From UBA1765 sp045615885 (GTDB lineage Bacteria > Fibrobacterota > Fibrobacteria > Fibrobacterales > Fibrobacteraceae), in the NCBI GenBank assembly GCA_045615885.1, contig JAZLFR010000039.1, forward strand, positions 1 through 33,373: a stretch of DNA of 33,373 nucleotides, read 5' to 3'. Shown here one piece after another: positions 23,647 through 31,186 of the stretch. A program made the position numbers and the translations under genes. Each line of letters opens with the position of its first letter. Position 1 is the stretch's first letter. Under the pieces are notes generated by a model. It saw nothing but the letters and a program-made list of their open reading frames with translations. It had not been told where the DNA came from and did no database searches.

Positions 23647-24494
23647 TGCAAAGCAAAGAGGCAATGAGCTTAAAAGCACACATTTCACAACTAGCTAAGA
23701 AGAATAATATAGCGGCGCAGGCTGTTCTCCAAAATTTTTTCTTTGAGCGTTTCCTGGAAAGGCTATCCCTTTCAAGATATTGTGATAAATTTGTGTTAAA
23801 GGGCGGGATGCTCATTGCAGCTATCGTCGGTATAGGGACACGTTCTACCATGGATATGGATACGACACTTCGCAATATGCCACTGAACGAAAAATCAGTG
23901 ATGGATGCCGTTCGCGAAATTTGTGAAGTTGAAATAGATGACGAAGTAACTTTTTCGGATTTTGCATTTGAACCAATTCGAAAGGATGATGTCTATGGTG
24001 GGTATCGGTTAAAGTTTAACGCCTGCTTTTTTACCATCAAGAGCCCCATGTCTATTGACGTTTCTACAGGGGATGTCATAACTCCAGAACCCATAGAATA
24101 CAATATACAGGGAATTTTTGAAGATGGCAAAAACATTAAGGTTTGGGGCTATAATGTAGAGACTATCCTTGCCGAAAAGCTGGAAACAATTCTCAGCCGT
24201 GGTGTTGCCAATACCCGCCCTCGCGATTATTATGATGTTTATGTCCTACAGAGGAAAAAACATATCAACGTAAAGAAACTACACGCCGCCTTGGAGGCGA
24301 CGGTAGAACATCGCAATTCCTTGAAGTCGCTTGAAAAAATAAATTCAGTTTTGGTGGAAATTACAGATAACGCGTTCTTGAGACAGCAATGGGACAGGTA
24401 TCGTAAACAGTTCTCTTATGCTAAAACGCTGGAATACGAAACAGTTGTGGAGGCAGTGTCGCAACTGTTGGAAATTAGTGGCTTTCTAAGATAG
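23643..24494 (+). CDS. AbiEii-type nucleotidyltransferase toxin
   Basis: A 283-residue protein of the AbiEii/AbiGii toxin family (DUF1814). It has the nucleotidyltransferase core: LKGGMLIAA (52-60), then TRSTMDMD with acidic Asp71 and Asp73, a third acid near Asp139 (SIDV), and the family block AEKLETILSRGVANTRPRDYYDVY (178-200), read in two pieces, in which the RPRD..D part is the motif essential in AbiEii. Related toxins block growth by adding nucleotides to RNA, including tRNA ends. The first position of motif I is Gly-Gly rather than the usual Gly-Ser. The gene overlaps its antitoxin by four bases and converges on the restriction-modification gene 69 bases away. Confidence 0.9.
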   Translation: MMQSKEAMSLKAHISQLAKKNNIAAQAVLQNFFFERFLERLSLSRYCDKFVLKGGMLIAAIVGIGTRSTMDMDTTLRNMPLNEKSVMDAVREICEVEIDDEVTFSDFAFEPIRKDDVYGGYRLKFNACFFTIKSPMSIDVSTGDVITPEPIEYNIQGIFEDGKNIKVWGYNVETILAEKLETILSRGVANTRPRDYYDVYVLQRKKHINVKKLHAALEATVEHRNSLKSLEKINSVLVEITDNAFLRQQWDRYRKQFSYAKTLEYETVVEAVSQLLEISGFLR

Positions 24495-24563
24495 CGTTTG
24501 GATATAAAATGTCCCTGATGCCGATGTAAGGCCAGGCGGGGAGGGTGTTTTTGCCTCAAAAAA

Positions 24564-27005
24564 TTATTCCTTGAAGGAAAGGTAGTCCTGGTATTTTCTT
24601 AGCATAAGGTTCTTGATGTATTGTTCCATGTATTCGTAATCGGGATTGCCTTTGGAATCGATTGGGAGCATGATGTTTTGCGAGGAAAGCCTTTCGGTTC
24701 CCATTTTTAGACTATAGTTATATTTTTCTTTTTGCTGCATGATTTGAGTAGTCATGAATAGATAAACATATTTGTTTTTGAAAGGTTCATTTTCCTTTAA
24801 TTTCAACTTTCGACAATCATTTGAATATAGGGCTGTATATTGGTGATAAAAGGCATAGCCTACAGACCCATTTCTATTGACGGAAATCGCATTTGAATCT
24901 ATGGATTTATTTTTATTGGAAATAAAATATCCGATTCCATTGTTTACAGCAGAAGATGTTATGTATGGTGTTAATCCGTTTATTCGGTTATTTTCGTATA
25001 TGTCGCAACCGGATTCAATAGAGAATATATCTTTGATGCGAAATGGCTTCCAGGTCTTGTTTTGTATTTTGGAAATTTGTTTGAATGTTAGATTGTCTTT
25101 GCCTTTTCCCTCAAATAGATATTTTCGATCTTGCATAATCATGGAAAATTCAAAAGTTAAATAATCGCCAACAACTTTTTCAAAGTCTGCATCTGAAGGG
25201 ATTTCTTCATTGAAGTAGTAGAAACTGTGGAGCCATTCATCTTCGGCTTTTATTGTTGATTTTACACAGAATTTATTTTCCGCATCAATACGATTGAACC
25301 AAACATCTAGTAAATGCTGTTTTTTGTCTTTGGCAGAATCTGTTTCTAGAAGACCAACGTGTGGCGAGACTTTGTAGCCGTCATCTTCAAAGTTGATGAA
25401 TTTGCAAAGTTTGTCATTTGGATGCTTTTCTCCGGCAGTAAAGATTGCTATGCAAGGAATCACGCCGACTCCATAAAAGGTGTCCTTTTGTAGCATGATT
25501 ACGCCTTCTAAGGTATGCTTCTTCAAAATACTTTGTTTTATGGCAAGTTCTTCCTTGCTTTTTCCTGTCATAGAACTTTGAGGGACAATTACGGCGCAAC
25601 GAGCTCCTTCTACAAGAGAATCTAAAAGATGCTCGGTGAAAGCTATTTCATACAAGTCGGGTGCTTGCTTAGATCCTTGGCTATAAGGAGGATTCATCAT
25701 TGCAACGGTTGCGCGGATGTTCTTCTGTAATTCTTTAGGATTTTGCAAAAGAAAATCTTCACATTGAAGATTGCTTTTTCCATCTCCACGAAGAATCATG
25801 TTTGTTGTCGCGATAGTGAACATGTCAGAACGAATTTCTATGCCGTACAATTGGTTCTTTCGAATTTCGTTCTTTTCGCTTTCTTTGCTAGTTTGAGATA
25901 ACATTCGATGAAGAGCCGCGACCAAGAAACCCGCTGTTCCACAGCAAGAATCAAAAACTCTATCGTTCTTTTTTATATCAAGTAAATCACAAAACAATTC
26001 AGTTATGTGACTAGGAGTCAAAACGATACCAAGGGTTTGACCGCTTCCTCCAGAATAATGCATAAATTCGCCATAAAATCGTCCAAGAAAATCTTCTGAT
26101 GTCTTGCTGTATTTTATGGATCTATACAACTTTTCGTCGAGAAATTTTGCAAAGAACTTTAGAGGGGTTTCTCCAAGATTCTTGTTGACTTCATTCAGCT
26201 TGGTACTATCTTTGATAATGCTAAATTGCGAAAGAATTTTATCAATCTTGGTGACTGGAGATAGGTTTGCCCTGTTGAAGCTGTCTTTAATGGCTTCGTA
26301 GATTTTTTGTCCATCCGTTTTGGATGTATCGCCGTTTAGTGAATCTATGCTGAAGTTTTTCTTATCACGTTCGCGTAAGGCAAGGAGAATTCCAGAAACA
26401 ATCAAAGGCTTTTCTTCATCTTTCATGTTTCCGTAATTACGGAGGTGTTCATGAAGTTCCTTCGCATCATCTAGAATGTCTTTAAGTTCTTTTTCGCTGT
26501 CCGTTTTTTCCTTAAGAACATCGCGATGGTAATACTCATCGATATTTTCTTCGTTAAAGGAAATAAAGGATTCGACATCGTCCAAATAGAAAACATTGCA
26601 TCGATCATCTAGAAAAATGGGAGTGATTCGGTGTTTCTTTTCTGAACCAGAGACGCCGATTGCAAAGACCTTTTTGTAGGTCGTATTTTGAATCAAGTGT
26701 CTTCCATAAAAGAACGCTCCGTTCATGGCGTATTTTTGAACGTTCTTTGGTTCCATTGAATATAGGTTGTCGTCATCCCTTAATTCATGATCTTGTAAAG
26801 AGGCTTTATCTTCAATGACAATCAAAAAGTCCTTGACAACACCAATGTATTCAGGATACCCTTTTTTGCCGTTGCCTTTTTTTGAAGCTGTTTTTAAAGC
26901 ATCATCGAGTTCTTTAATAGAGCTGCCCTGAGCGTCAAGGTTTATTGTTGCTTCTTTTAGTAGGTCGCGTACCCAAAAATCCGTATTTATTTCTTGCTTA
27001 ACCAT
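24564..27005 (-). CDS. Single-chain restriction-modification protein (nuclease-like N-terminus, N6-adenine methylase, specificity domain)
   Basis: An 813-residue protein that appears to fuse all three activities, as in type IIG (BcgI/HsdMS-like) enzymes. The N-terminus has a PD-(D/E)xK-like pattern: Pro51-Glu52 in GYPEY and Glu65-Asp66-Lys67 in IVIEDKA. This is followed by a type I HsdR-N-like stretch. The centre is an HsdM-type methylase with motif I DSCCGTAGF (352-360) and motif IV NPPY (438-441), indicating N6-adenine methylation. About 630-790 is one type I S-like target recognition domain (KPFRIKDIFSIESG ... YITSSAVNNGIGYF). The start at 27005 is chosen because upstream codons run into a structured RNA-like element and read as low-quality protein; an ATG at 27017 is the alternative. 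No separate S or R gene is nearby. AT-rich and probably acquired. Confidence 0.85.
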   Translation of the reverse strand: MVKQEINTDFWVRDLLKEATINLDAQGSSIKELDDALKTASKKGNGKKGYPEYIGVVKDFLIVIEDKASLQDHELRDDDNLYSMEPKNVQKYAMNGAFFYGRHLIQNTTYKKVFAIGVSGSEKKHRITPIFLDDRCNVFYLDDVESFISFNEENIDEYYHRDVLKEKTDSEKELKDILDDAKELHEHLRNYGNMKDEEKPLIVSGILLALRERDKKNFSIDSLNGDTSKTDGQKIYEAIKDSFNRANLSPVTKIDKILSQFSIIKDSTKLNEVNKNLGETPLKFFAKFLDEKLYRSIKYSKTSEDFLGRFYGEFMHYSGGSGQTLGIVLTPSHITELFCDLLDIKKNDRVFDSCCGTAGFLVAALHRMLSQTSKESEKNEIRKNQLYGIEIRSDMFTIATTNMILRGDGKSNLQCEDFLLQNPKELQKNIRATVAMMNPPYSQGSKQAPDLYEIAFTEHLLDSLVEGARCAVIVPQSSMTGKSKEELAIKQSILKKHTLEGVIMLQKDTFYGVGVIPCIAIFTAGEKHPNDKLCKFINFEDDGYKVSPHVGLLETDSAKDKKQHLLDVWFNRIDAENKFCVKSTIKAEDEWLHSFYYFNEEIPSDADFEKVVGDYLTFEFSMIMQDRKYLFEGKGKDNLTFKQISKIQNKTWKPFRIKDIFSIESGCDIYENNRINGLTPYITSSAVNNGIGYFISNKNKSIDSNAISVNRNGSVGYAFYHQYTALYSNDCRKLKLKENEPFKNKYVYLFMTTQIMQQKEKYNYSLKMGTERLSSQNIMLPIDSKGNPDYEYMEQYIKNLMLRKYQDYLSFKE

Positions 27006-27074
27006 TGTGTTGCCCATCCAAATAAAAGTGTTTTCATTTCCACTCAAATTCGAAAGGACTCCGGCTTTGCAAAC

Positions 27075-27158
27075 AAAAAAGGCGTGGCGCCGAAAGTGCC
27101 TATTAGCCCTGCGGGTCACCACAACCCTTCTGCACAATAAGCACAAACGACCCACGCC
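27075..27158 (-). ncRNA. Predicted structured small RNA or leader terminator upstream of the restriction-modification gene
   Basis: On the minus strand three stacked helices are predicted: GGCGTGG (27158-27152) with CCACGCC (27087-27081); GTGCTTATT (27144-27136) with AATAGGCAC (27104-27096), nine pairs including one G-U; and GGGT (27127-27124) with ACCC (27116-27113), separated by internal loops of about 7-8 bases per side. A run of six T (27080-27075) follows at once. The form is that of a small RNA with an intrinsic terminator, or a terminator-ended leader 70 bases before the gene. No riboswitch family or known RNA was recognised, and no promoter is evident. Confidence 0.55.
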
Positions 27159-27301
27159 CCAAAGGGACGTGAGCGCTTGCCTCATTCTCGTGCATACTTG
27201 AAGTGGTGAATTTCAGGGCTGAGAATAAGAGCAAAAACTCTATAAATCCGGTCGTTCAGCCTCGCTTTCGCAAGGCCAAACTATGTCAGGAATGAATATA
27301 A

Positions 27302-27415
27302 AAAATCAAAATTCTTTGGTCAACAAAGGTCTTCGGTTCCAACTTCGAATCAGCCTACAAAGTCCTCACCGAAAAGCTCCGCCCCAAAGTCTATGAATAC
27401 GGTTTCTTGAAATAA
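27302..27415 (+). pseudogene. 3' remnant of a host-like gene
   Basis: The plus strand is open for 37 codons with no start codon, ending in TAA (27413-27415). The residues include KVFGSNFESAYKVLTEKL and end in YEYGFLK. Codons such as GTC, CTC, ACC, CGC and CCC resemble the host's well-expressed genes, not the AT-rich neighbours on either side. This suggests the tail of a gene cut off by insertion of the flanking accessory genes. The family is not recognised. The rest of 27159-27435 shows only a small GCCT...AGGC hairpin (27259-27276). Confidence 0.45.
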
Positions 27416-27435
27416 ACCGCATCAGTCGCTGTTTC

Positions 27436-28689
27436 CTACAGTTCTAAGCAATCATCCCGCAGAAGAAAATCAAAGATGCTCATGACTAGCACTCCTTTAT
27501 CGTTGCGCCATACAGGAGCGTCATTTTGAGTAACAATGATTTTTTTGAAGCTATCCGGGATACGCAAAAGCGAATCTTGTTCCTGGTTCATTTTTTCTTC
27601 ATCAGGAATTGCAAACGCTGATTGAATGTAATAACGTTTGCCGCCTAGGTTTGCTACAAAATCGACCTCGGTGGTAACGCGAGCGACCTTTCCAGCGTCA
27701 TTTTTTCTAGTGTACTGAACAACACCCACGTCGACAGAATAACCGCGAACAAGTAATTCATTATAAATGATATTCTCCATCAAATGGGTTTGTTCATATT
27801 GTCTAAAATCTAGGCGGGCATTCCTAAGGCCTGCGTCACAGTAATAAAACTTGTACGGTGAGCCAATATATTTTCGGCCCTTCACATCAAAGCGAACCGC
27901 CTTTGATACCAAAAAAGAATCTTCCATAAAGTCAATGTAAGCGCTTACGGTCTTGTCTGTAACACCTTTCAATCCCTTACTTTCAAAGGTCTTGGAGAGT
28001 TTACTAGGGCTAGTCAACGATCCTACCGCAGATGCAATCACATTACTCAAAGCCTCAATAGCCTCGTCGCCTTTCAAATGATTCCTATTGACAATGTCAT
28101 CGATATACACTTTCTTGAAGACATTTTTAAGGAACGTCGATTTCTGTTCATCGCGCTTTTGTAAAAGAATTTGAGGTAAACCGCCATACAAGCTGTATTC
28201 CTTCCACGCTTCGACAGGAGAACCTCCAAACACAGAAAAAAACTCTGAAAAGGACAACGGATAGACTCGCACCTCATCGCCCCTCCCACGAAATTCAGTC
28301 AAGATATCGGTAGATAGAAATTTGGAATTACTCCCCGTAACATAGATATCCAAATTTCCAATTTTTAAAAGCCCATTCAGAACTTTTTCAAAGCCATCCA
28401 CCATCTGAATTTCATCAATAAAAAGGTAGTATTGCAAGTTGTCTGCGATGCGTTCGCGAACATACGCCCCCAGTTTTTTCCGATCGAGCAGTTCCTCAAA
28501 ATCCTCGGAATCAAGAGGGATCCTTATAATATGGGAATCATCAATTCCCTGACTTTTCAAGTGGTCCTTGAACAATTCAAAAAGCAAAAATGACTTACCG
28601 CAACGTCTTATGCCGGTAATGATTTTTACCATTCCATTATGCATTCTGTCAATAAGACGATTCAAATACAGGGGTCTTTCAACACGCAT
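27436..28689 (-). CDS. AAA ATPase with DUF4143 domain
   Basis: A 417-residue member of the AAA_14/DUF4143 family, common in Bacteroidetes, Fibrobacteres and archaea, with largely unknown function. Walker A is GIRRCGKS (26-33), Walker B YLFIDEIQ (about Asp92-Glu93), then a sensor-type VTGSNSKFL and the RGRGDEVRVYPLSFSEF phrase characteristic of the family. The C-terminal DUF4143 part carries a nuclease-like EVDFVAN motif. GGAG lies about seven bases before the ATG. The leader contains two tandem copies of a 45-base palindrome-containing unit (28692-28812), which may be operators. It lies between the restriction-modification gene and the polymerase gene, in the accessory region. Confidence 0.9.
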   Translation of the reverse strand: MRVERPLYLNRLIDRMHNGMVKIITGIRRCGKSFLLFELFKDHLKSQGIDDSHIIRIPLDSEDFEELLDRKKLGAYVRERIADNLQYYLFIDEIQMVDGFEKVLNGLLKIGNLDIYVTGSNSKFLSTDILTEFRGRGDEVRVYPLSFSEFFSVFGGSPVEAWKEYSLYGGLPQILLQKRDEQKSTFLKNVFKKVYIDDIVNRNHLKGDEAIEALSNVIASAVGSLTSPSKLSKTFESKGLKGVTDKTVSAYIDFMEDSFLVSKAVRFDVKGRKYIGSPYKFYYCDAGLRNARLDFRQYEQTHLMENIIYNELLVRGYSVDVGVVQYTRKNDAGKVARVTTEVDFVANLGGKRYYIQSAFAIPDEEKMNQEQDSLLRIPDSFKKIIVTQNDAPVWRNDKGVLVMSIFDFLLRDDCLEL

Positions 28690-28691
28690 AG

Positions 28692-28812
28692 TTCACTCCG
28701 AAATTTTGTATTTTTATACCTTTTCTCGTAGTAATATAGATAAAACATACAAAAATGCAAAACATTCAACTCCGAAATTCTGTGTTTTCACACATTTTTT
28801 CGGAGTATATTA
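28692..28812. repeat. Tandem repeated leader units upstream of the DUF4143 ATPase gene
   Basis: Two copies of a roughly 45-base unit lie 74 bases apart (about 28692-28738 and 28766-28812). On the minus strand both read ACT(C/A)CGA, an A-run, GT, AAAA, ACA, then AATTTCGGAGT. The distal copy is a strong inverted repeat: ACTCCGA (28769-28775) with TCGGAGT (28800-28806) and TGTG with CACA around TTTT. The proximal copy has lost part of the symmetry and its GGAGT serves as ribosome-binding site of the ATPase gene. Confidence 0.65.
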
Positions 28813-28823
28813 CATTTTTTTAT

Positions 28824-29003
28824 TCACTTCTTCGCTTTTACTTCTTGCTGCTTTTTTGCAATGGCATCTTCAAAGCCGCGGAGAGCCGCAAACGGGGCAA
28901 AGATTTTTGCGCGGTCCTGCATGCTCATGCGAGGGTGCTTCATTTCGAAGTTCCAGTCGCGGCGAGGGTACTGCATGTTTATGATGTCATCGTATTTAGA
29001 CAT
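28824..29003 (-). CDS. Small protein partner of the Y-family polymerase (YolD-like position)
   Basis: A 59-residue protein starting MSKYDDIINMQYP with an internal block MSMQDRAKIFAPFAAL; similar small proteins follow UvrX/DinB-type genes in Firmicutes and are grouped with the YolD-like family. The start is set by GGAGGG four bases upstream. The ATG overlaps the polymerase stop in ATGTCTAA, so the two are translationally coupled and the ribosome-binding site is inside the polymerase coding region. The function is unknown; a role in polymerase regulation is an inference from the constant pairing. Confidence 0.75.
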   Translation of the reverse strand: MSKYDDIINMQYPRRDWNFEMKHPRMSMQDRAKIFAPFAALRGFEDAIAKKQQEVKAKK

Positions 29004-30378
29004 GGTGCCCTCCAATCTGCGAATTGCGTTCCTTCGTGGTTGCGCTTTCTTCAAAGTCCATGCCTTTTAAAATCGCATTCTTGCCAAAGCGCTGCTTAAT
29101 CAGTAGTTCCGCTTTTTGGCGTTTCTTTTCGCGTTCGCGCGCTGCAACATCGGTAAACAAGTCATATTGTTCCTGACTTTCGTCAAGCACATCGTTTGCC
29201 GTCAAATTCAACTTTTTGATAGTGAGCAATGGGTGCGCTATGCGGTCGTACAATTCCATCACGGCCTTTGAAATCACGTCGTTCGATGAAGTATGATTGC
29301 TAAGAGTCGTCTTGCCGTGGGCTGGCTTTGGGACTCTGCGACCATAAAAATCAGTGATGGTTTCGCCATGCCATTTTCCATTATCGACGCTCTCGCGGTC
29401 GTATGTGATATCTAGCGTCAGGCAGTTTGTAACAAGCCCTTTATCTACAAGATCCAACACAACCAAGTCTACCATTTCGCGAACAACGATCCTCGCCTGC
29501 TTAACATCGTAAGGGTGGCTTAGCACTTGCCCGCCACCAATGCTGTTTGTACGCGGCTTGAATTTTTTGATATCAGCAATCGTGCAAGGTTCATAACCCC
29601 AGGCATGGTCAATCAAAAGTTCAGAATCTACGCCAAGCATTTTGTAGAGGCCTTCCGGATTCTGCACGCTCACGCGGGCAAGTTCACCCATGGTAAAAAT
29701 TCCACGGCCATCATGCAGGCGGCAATTAGCAAGGCGTTCCGCAATGCCTCTGCCCACGCGCCAGAATTTTGTAATCGGCGTATAGTCCCAGAGTTTTTCT
29801 CGAAAGCTCATTTCGTCAAGTTCTGCAATGCGCACGCCATCGGCATCGGCGTCAACATGCTTTGCAACAATGTCCATTGCGATTTTTGCAAGGTACAAGT
29901 TTGTGCCAATTCCCGCCGTTGCTGTAATCCCTGTTTCCTTTAGAACATCCTGGATCATTTTTCGGGCAAGGTCACGCGCGCTCATTTTATAAAGGCTCAA
30001 ATAATTTGTGACATCAATAAAGCATTCATCAATGGAATACACGTGAATGTCATCGGAGCTCACATATTTCAAATAGATAGAATGGATCTGCACCGAGACT
30101 TCAATATACCTCGCCATCTTTGGCGGCGCCGCAATAAAAGGGATTTCCTTACCGGTCTTTCGCTTGATTTCGGCAAGTTTCTGCTTGACCTCAAAAAGCC
30201 TTGCGCGCCCAGGGATTCCATAGGCCTTTAGCGAAGGCGTTACGGCTAGGCAAATTGTCTTGTCACTTCGACTTTCATCGGCAACGACCAAGTTGGTCTT
30301 GAGCGGGTCAAGGCCTCGATCCATGCATTCCACAGAAGCATAGAAGGATTTCAAGTCAATGGCGATGTAGGTTCTCAT
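28996..30378 (-). CDS. Y-family DNA polymerase (UmuC/DinB/UvrX-like)
   Basis: Translesion polymerase of 460 residues. The catalytic metal sites are intact: Asp8 in YIAIDLKSFYASVEC and Asp117-Glu118 in YSIDECFID. The IDLKSFYASVEC form and the C-terminal extension are closer to the UvrX/YqjW branch of Firmicutes and plasmids than to E. coli DinB. The thumb has helix-hairpin-helix-like sequence (FWRVGRGIAERLANCRLHDGRGI read in parts) and the little finger lies at about 290-400. The C-terminus (YDLFTD, then a basic, Lys/Arg-rich tail) contains a possible clamp-binding peptide. The small gene at 28824 is coupled to it. No LexA-type operator was recognised upstream; the short leader (30379-30427) consists of word-like repeats. 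Confidence 0.92.
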   Translation of the reverse strand: MRTYIAIDLKSFYASVECMDRGLDPLKTNLVVADESRSDKTICLAVTPSLKAYGIPGRARLFEVKQKLAEIKRKTGKEIPFIAAPPKMARYIEVSVQIHSIYLKYVSSDDIHVYSIDECFIDVTNYLSLYKMSARDLARKMIQDVLKETGITATAGIGTNLYLAKIAMDIVAKHVDADADGVRIAELDEMSFREKLWDYTPITKFWRVGRGIAERLANCRLHDGRGIFTMGELARVSVQNPEGLYKMLGVDSELLIDHAWGYEPCTIADIKKFKPRTNSIGGGQVLSHPYDVKQARIVVREMVDLVVLDLVDKGLVTNCLTLDITYDRESVDNGKWHGETITDFYGRRVPKPAHGKTTLSNHTSSNDVISKAVMELYDRIAHPLLTIKKLNLTANDVLDESQEQYDLFTDVAAREREKKRQKAELLIKQRFGKNAILKGMDFEESATTKERNSQIGGHHV

Positions 30379-30418
30379 TTTTGGAAGACAGAATACAGGA
30401 GTCAGGAATTGTTTTTTT

Positions 30419-30435
30419 GTCTAACCACTAGCCCC
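30419..30435 (-). repeat. 17-base repeat, second copy, overlapping the end of the methyltransferase gene
   Basis: GGGGCTAGTGGTTAGAC on the minus strand is identical to 7995-8011 on the plus strand. Here it contains the TAG stop codon of the gene ending at 30428. It is followed toward the polymerase gene by TCCTGACTCCTG- and TATTCTGTCTTCC-type words. Confidence 0.75.
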
Positions 30436-31168
30436 TCCCCTTCTTCTCGTTCCTTGCGTAGGCGCCGCTCAAACTGCGGGCAACACCAAAGAGCGCGCCC
30501 ATTTCATTGCGCGTCGGCTGCACTCGCTGCAAGAACTGATGTACAAAGGATTCCATCCAGGTCTGGTTCTGGTAACGGCCCGTCATGTGCTTCATCAAAA
30601 ATTCCTGGAACTTTTCAATCTGCTCGACCGTTGCCGGAGTATCATCTTGAATCGGCCTATGCGCGCGACCTTCGTTATCAAGCAAACCTTCACGTGCAAG
30701 TTCATAGCAGCCAACAGAAACTGCCTGGGCAAGGTTCATGCTCATTAAACCAGGAACCGGAATTTCGCAAATCAACGCACAAAGGTTGACCTCTTCCATA
30801 AAGAGACCCTTGGACTCACGGCCAAAGACAAGCGCAATTTTACCATCGCCATCGAGAGCCGTTTGCGGAATTGCTGCAGGGAGCTTCGGGAGCATCACAT
30901 GCGGCAAAACGCTATTGAAAACGCGGCGGCTAAAGGCAACTGAAAATTGGCAATCGGCAAGGGCTTCAGAAAGCGACTTGCAGATTTTTGCATTGTCCAG
31001 GATTTCCTTGGAATTGTGAGCCGTGTGATACGCATCCGCAGGGACTTCATCAAACTTTTCATAAACGATGCGAAGTTCCGTGAGGGCGTTGCAACGCATG
31101 GCACGGCAAACAAACCCCACGTTATGCGGGGTTTCCGGTTCTACAAGAATTACAATAAACTTGCTCAT
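30428..31168 (-). CDS. SPOUT-family RNA 2'-O-methyltransferase (TrmJ/TrmH-like)
   Basis: A 246-residue protein with the SPOUT trefoil-knot motifs: motif 1 VEPETPHNVGFVCRAMRC (about 8-25), motif 2 ALVFGRESKGL, motif 3 PGLMSMNLAQAVSVGCYEL. The order and length fit the TrmJ branch, which methylates the 2'-OH at tRNA position 32. The C-terminal helical extension (about 170-246) also fits. The ATG at 31168 is preferred over a TTG at 31177. TAAATTGC (31181-31174) sits five bases before the ATG and no Shine-Dalgarno is seen. It begins 18 bases after the RhuM-Fic gene ends on the same strand. Its last codons and stop run into the word-like repeat. Confidence 0.88.
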   Translation of the reverse strand: MSKFIVILVEPETPHNVGFVCRAMRCNALTELRIVYEKFDEVPADAYHTAHNSKEILDNAKICKSLSEALADCQFSVAFSRRVFNSVLPHVMLPKLPAAIPQTALDGDGKIALVFGRESKGLFMEEVNLCALICEIPVPGLMSMNLAQAVSVGCYELAREGLLDNEGRAHRPIQDDTPATVEQIEKFQEFLMKHMTGRYQNQTWMESFVHQFLQRVQPTRNEMGALFGVARSLSGAYARNEKKGRG

Positions 31169-31186
31169 GGCAAGCAATTTAGAATT

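Noticed and set aside
27006..27185. An N-terminal extension of 60 residues on the restriction-modification protein
   Set aside because: The stretch is Arg/Cys-rich and unlike the family, and it is encoded by the structured element at 27075-27158; the ATG at 27005 gives a normal N-terminus.
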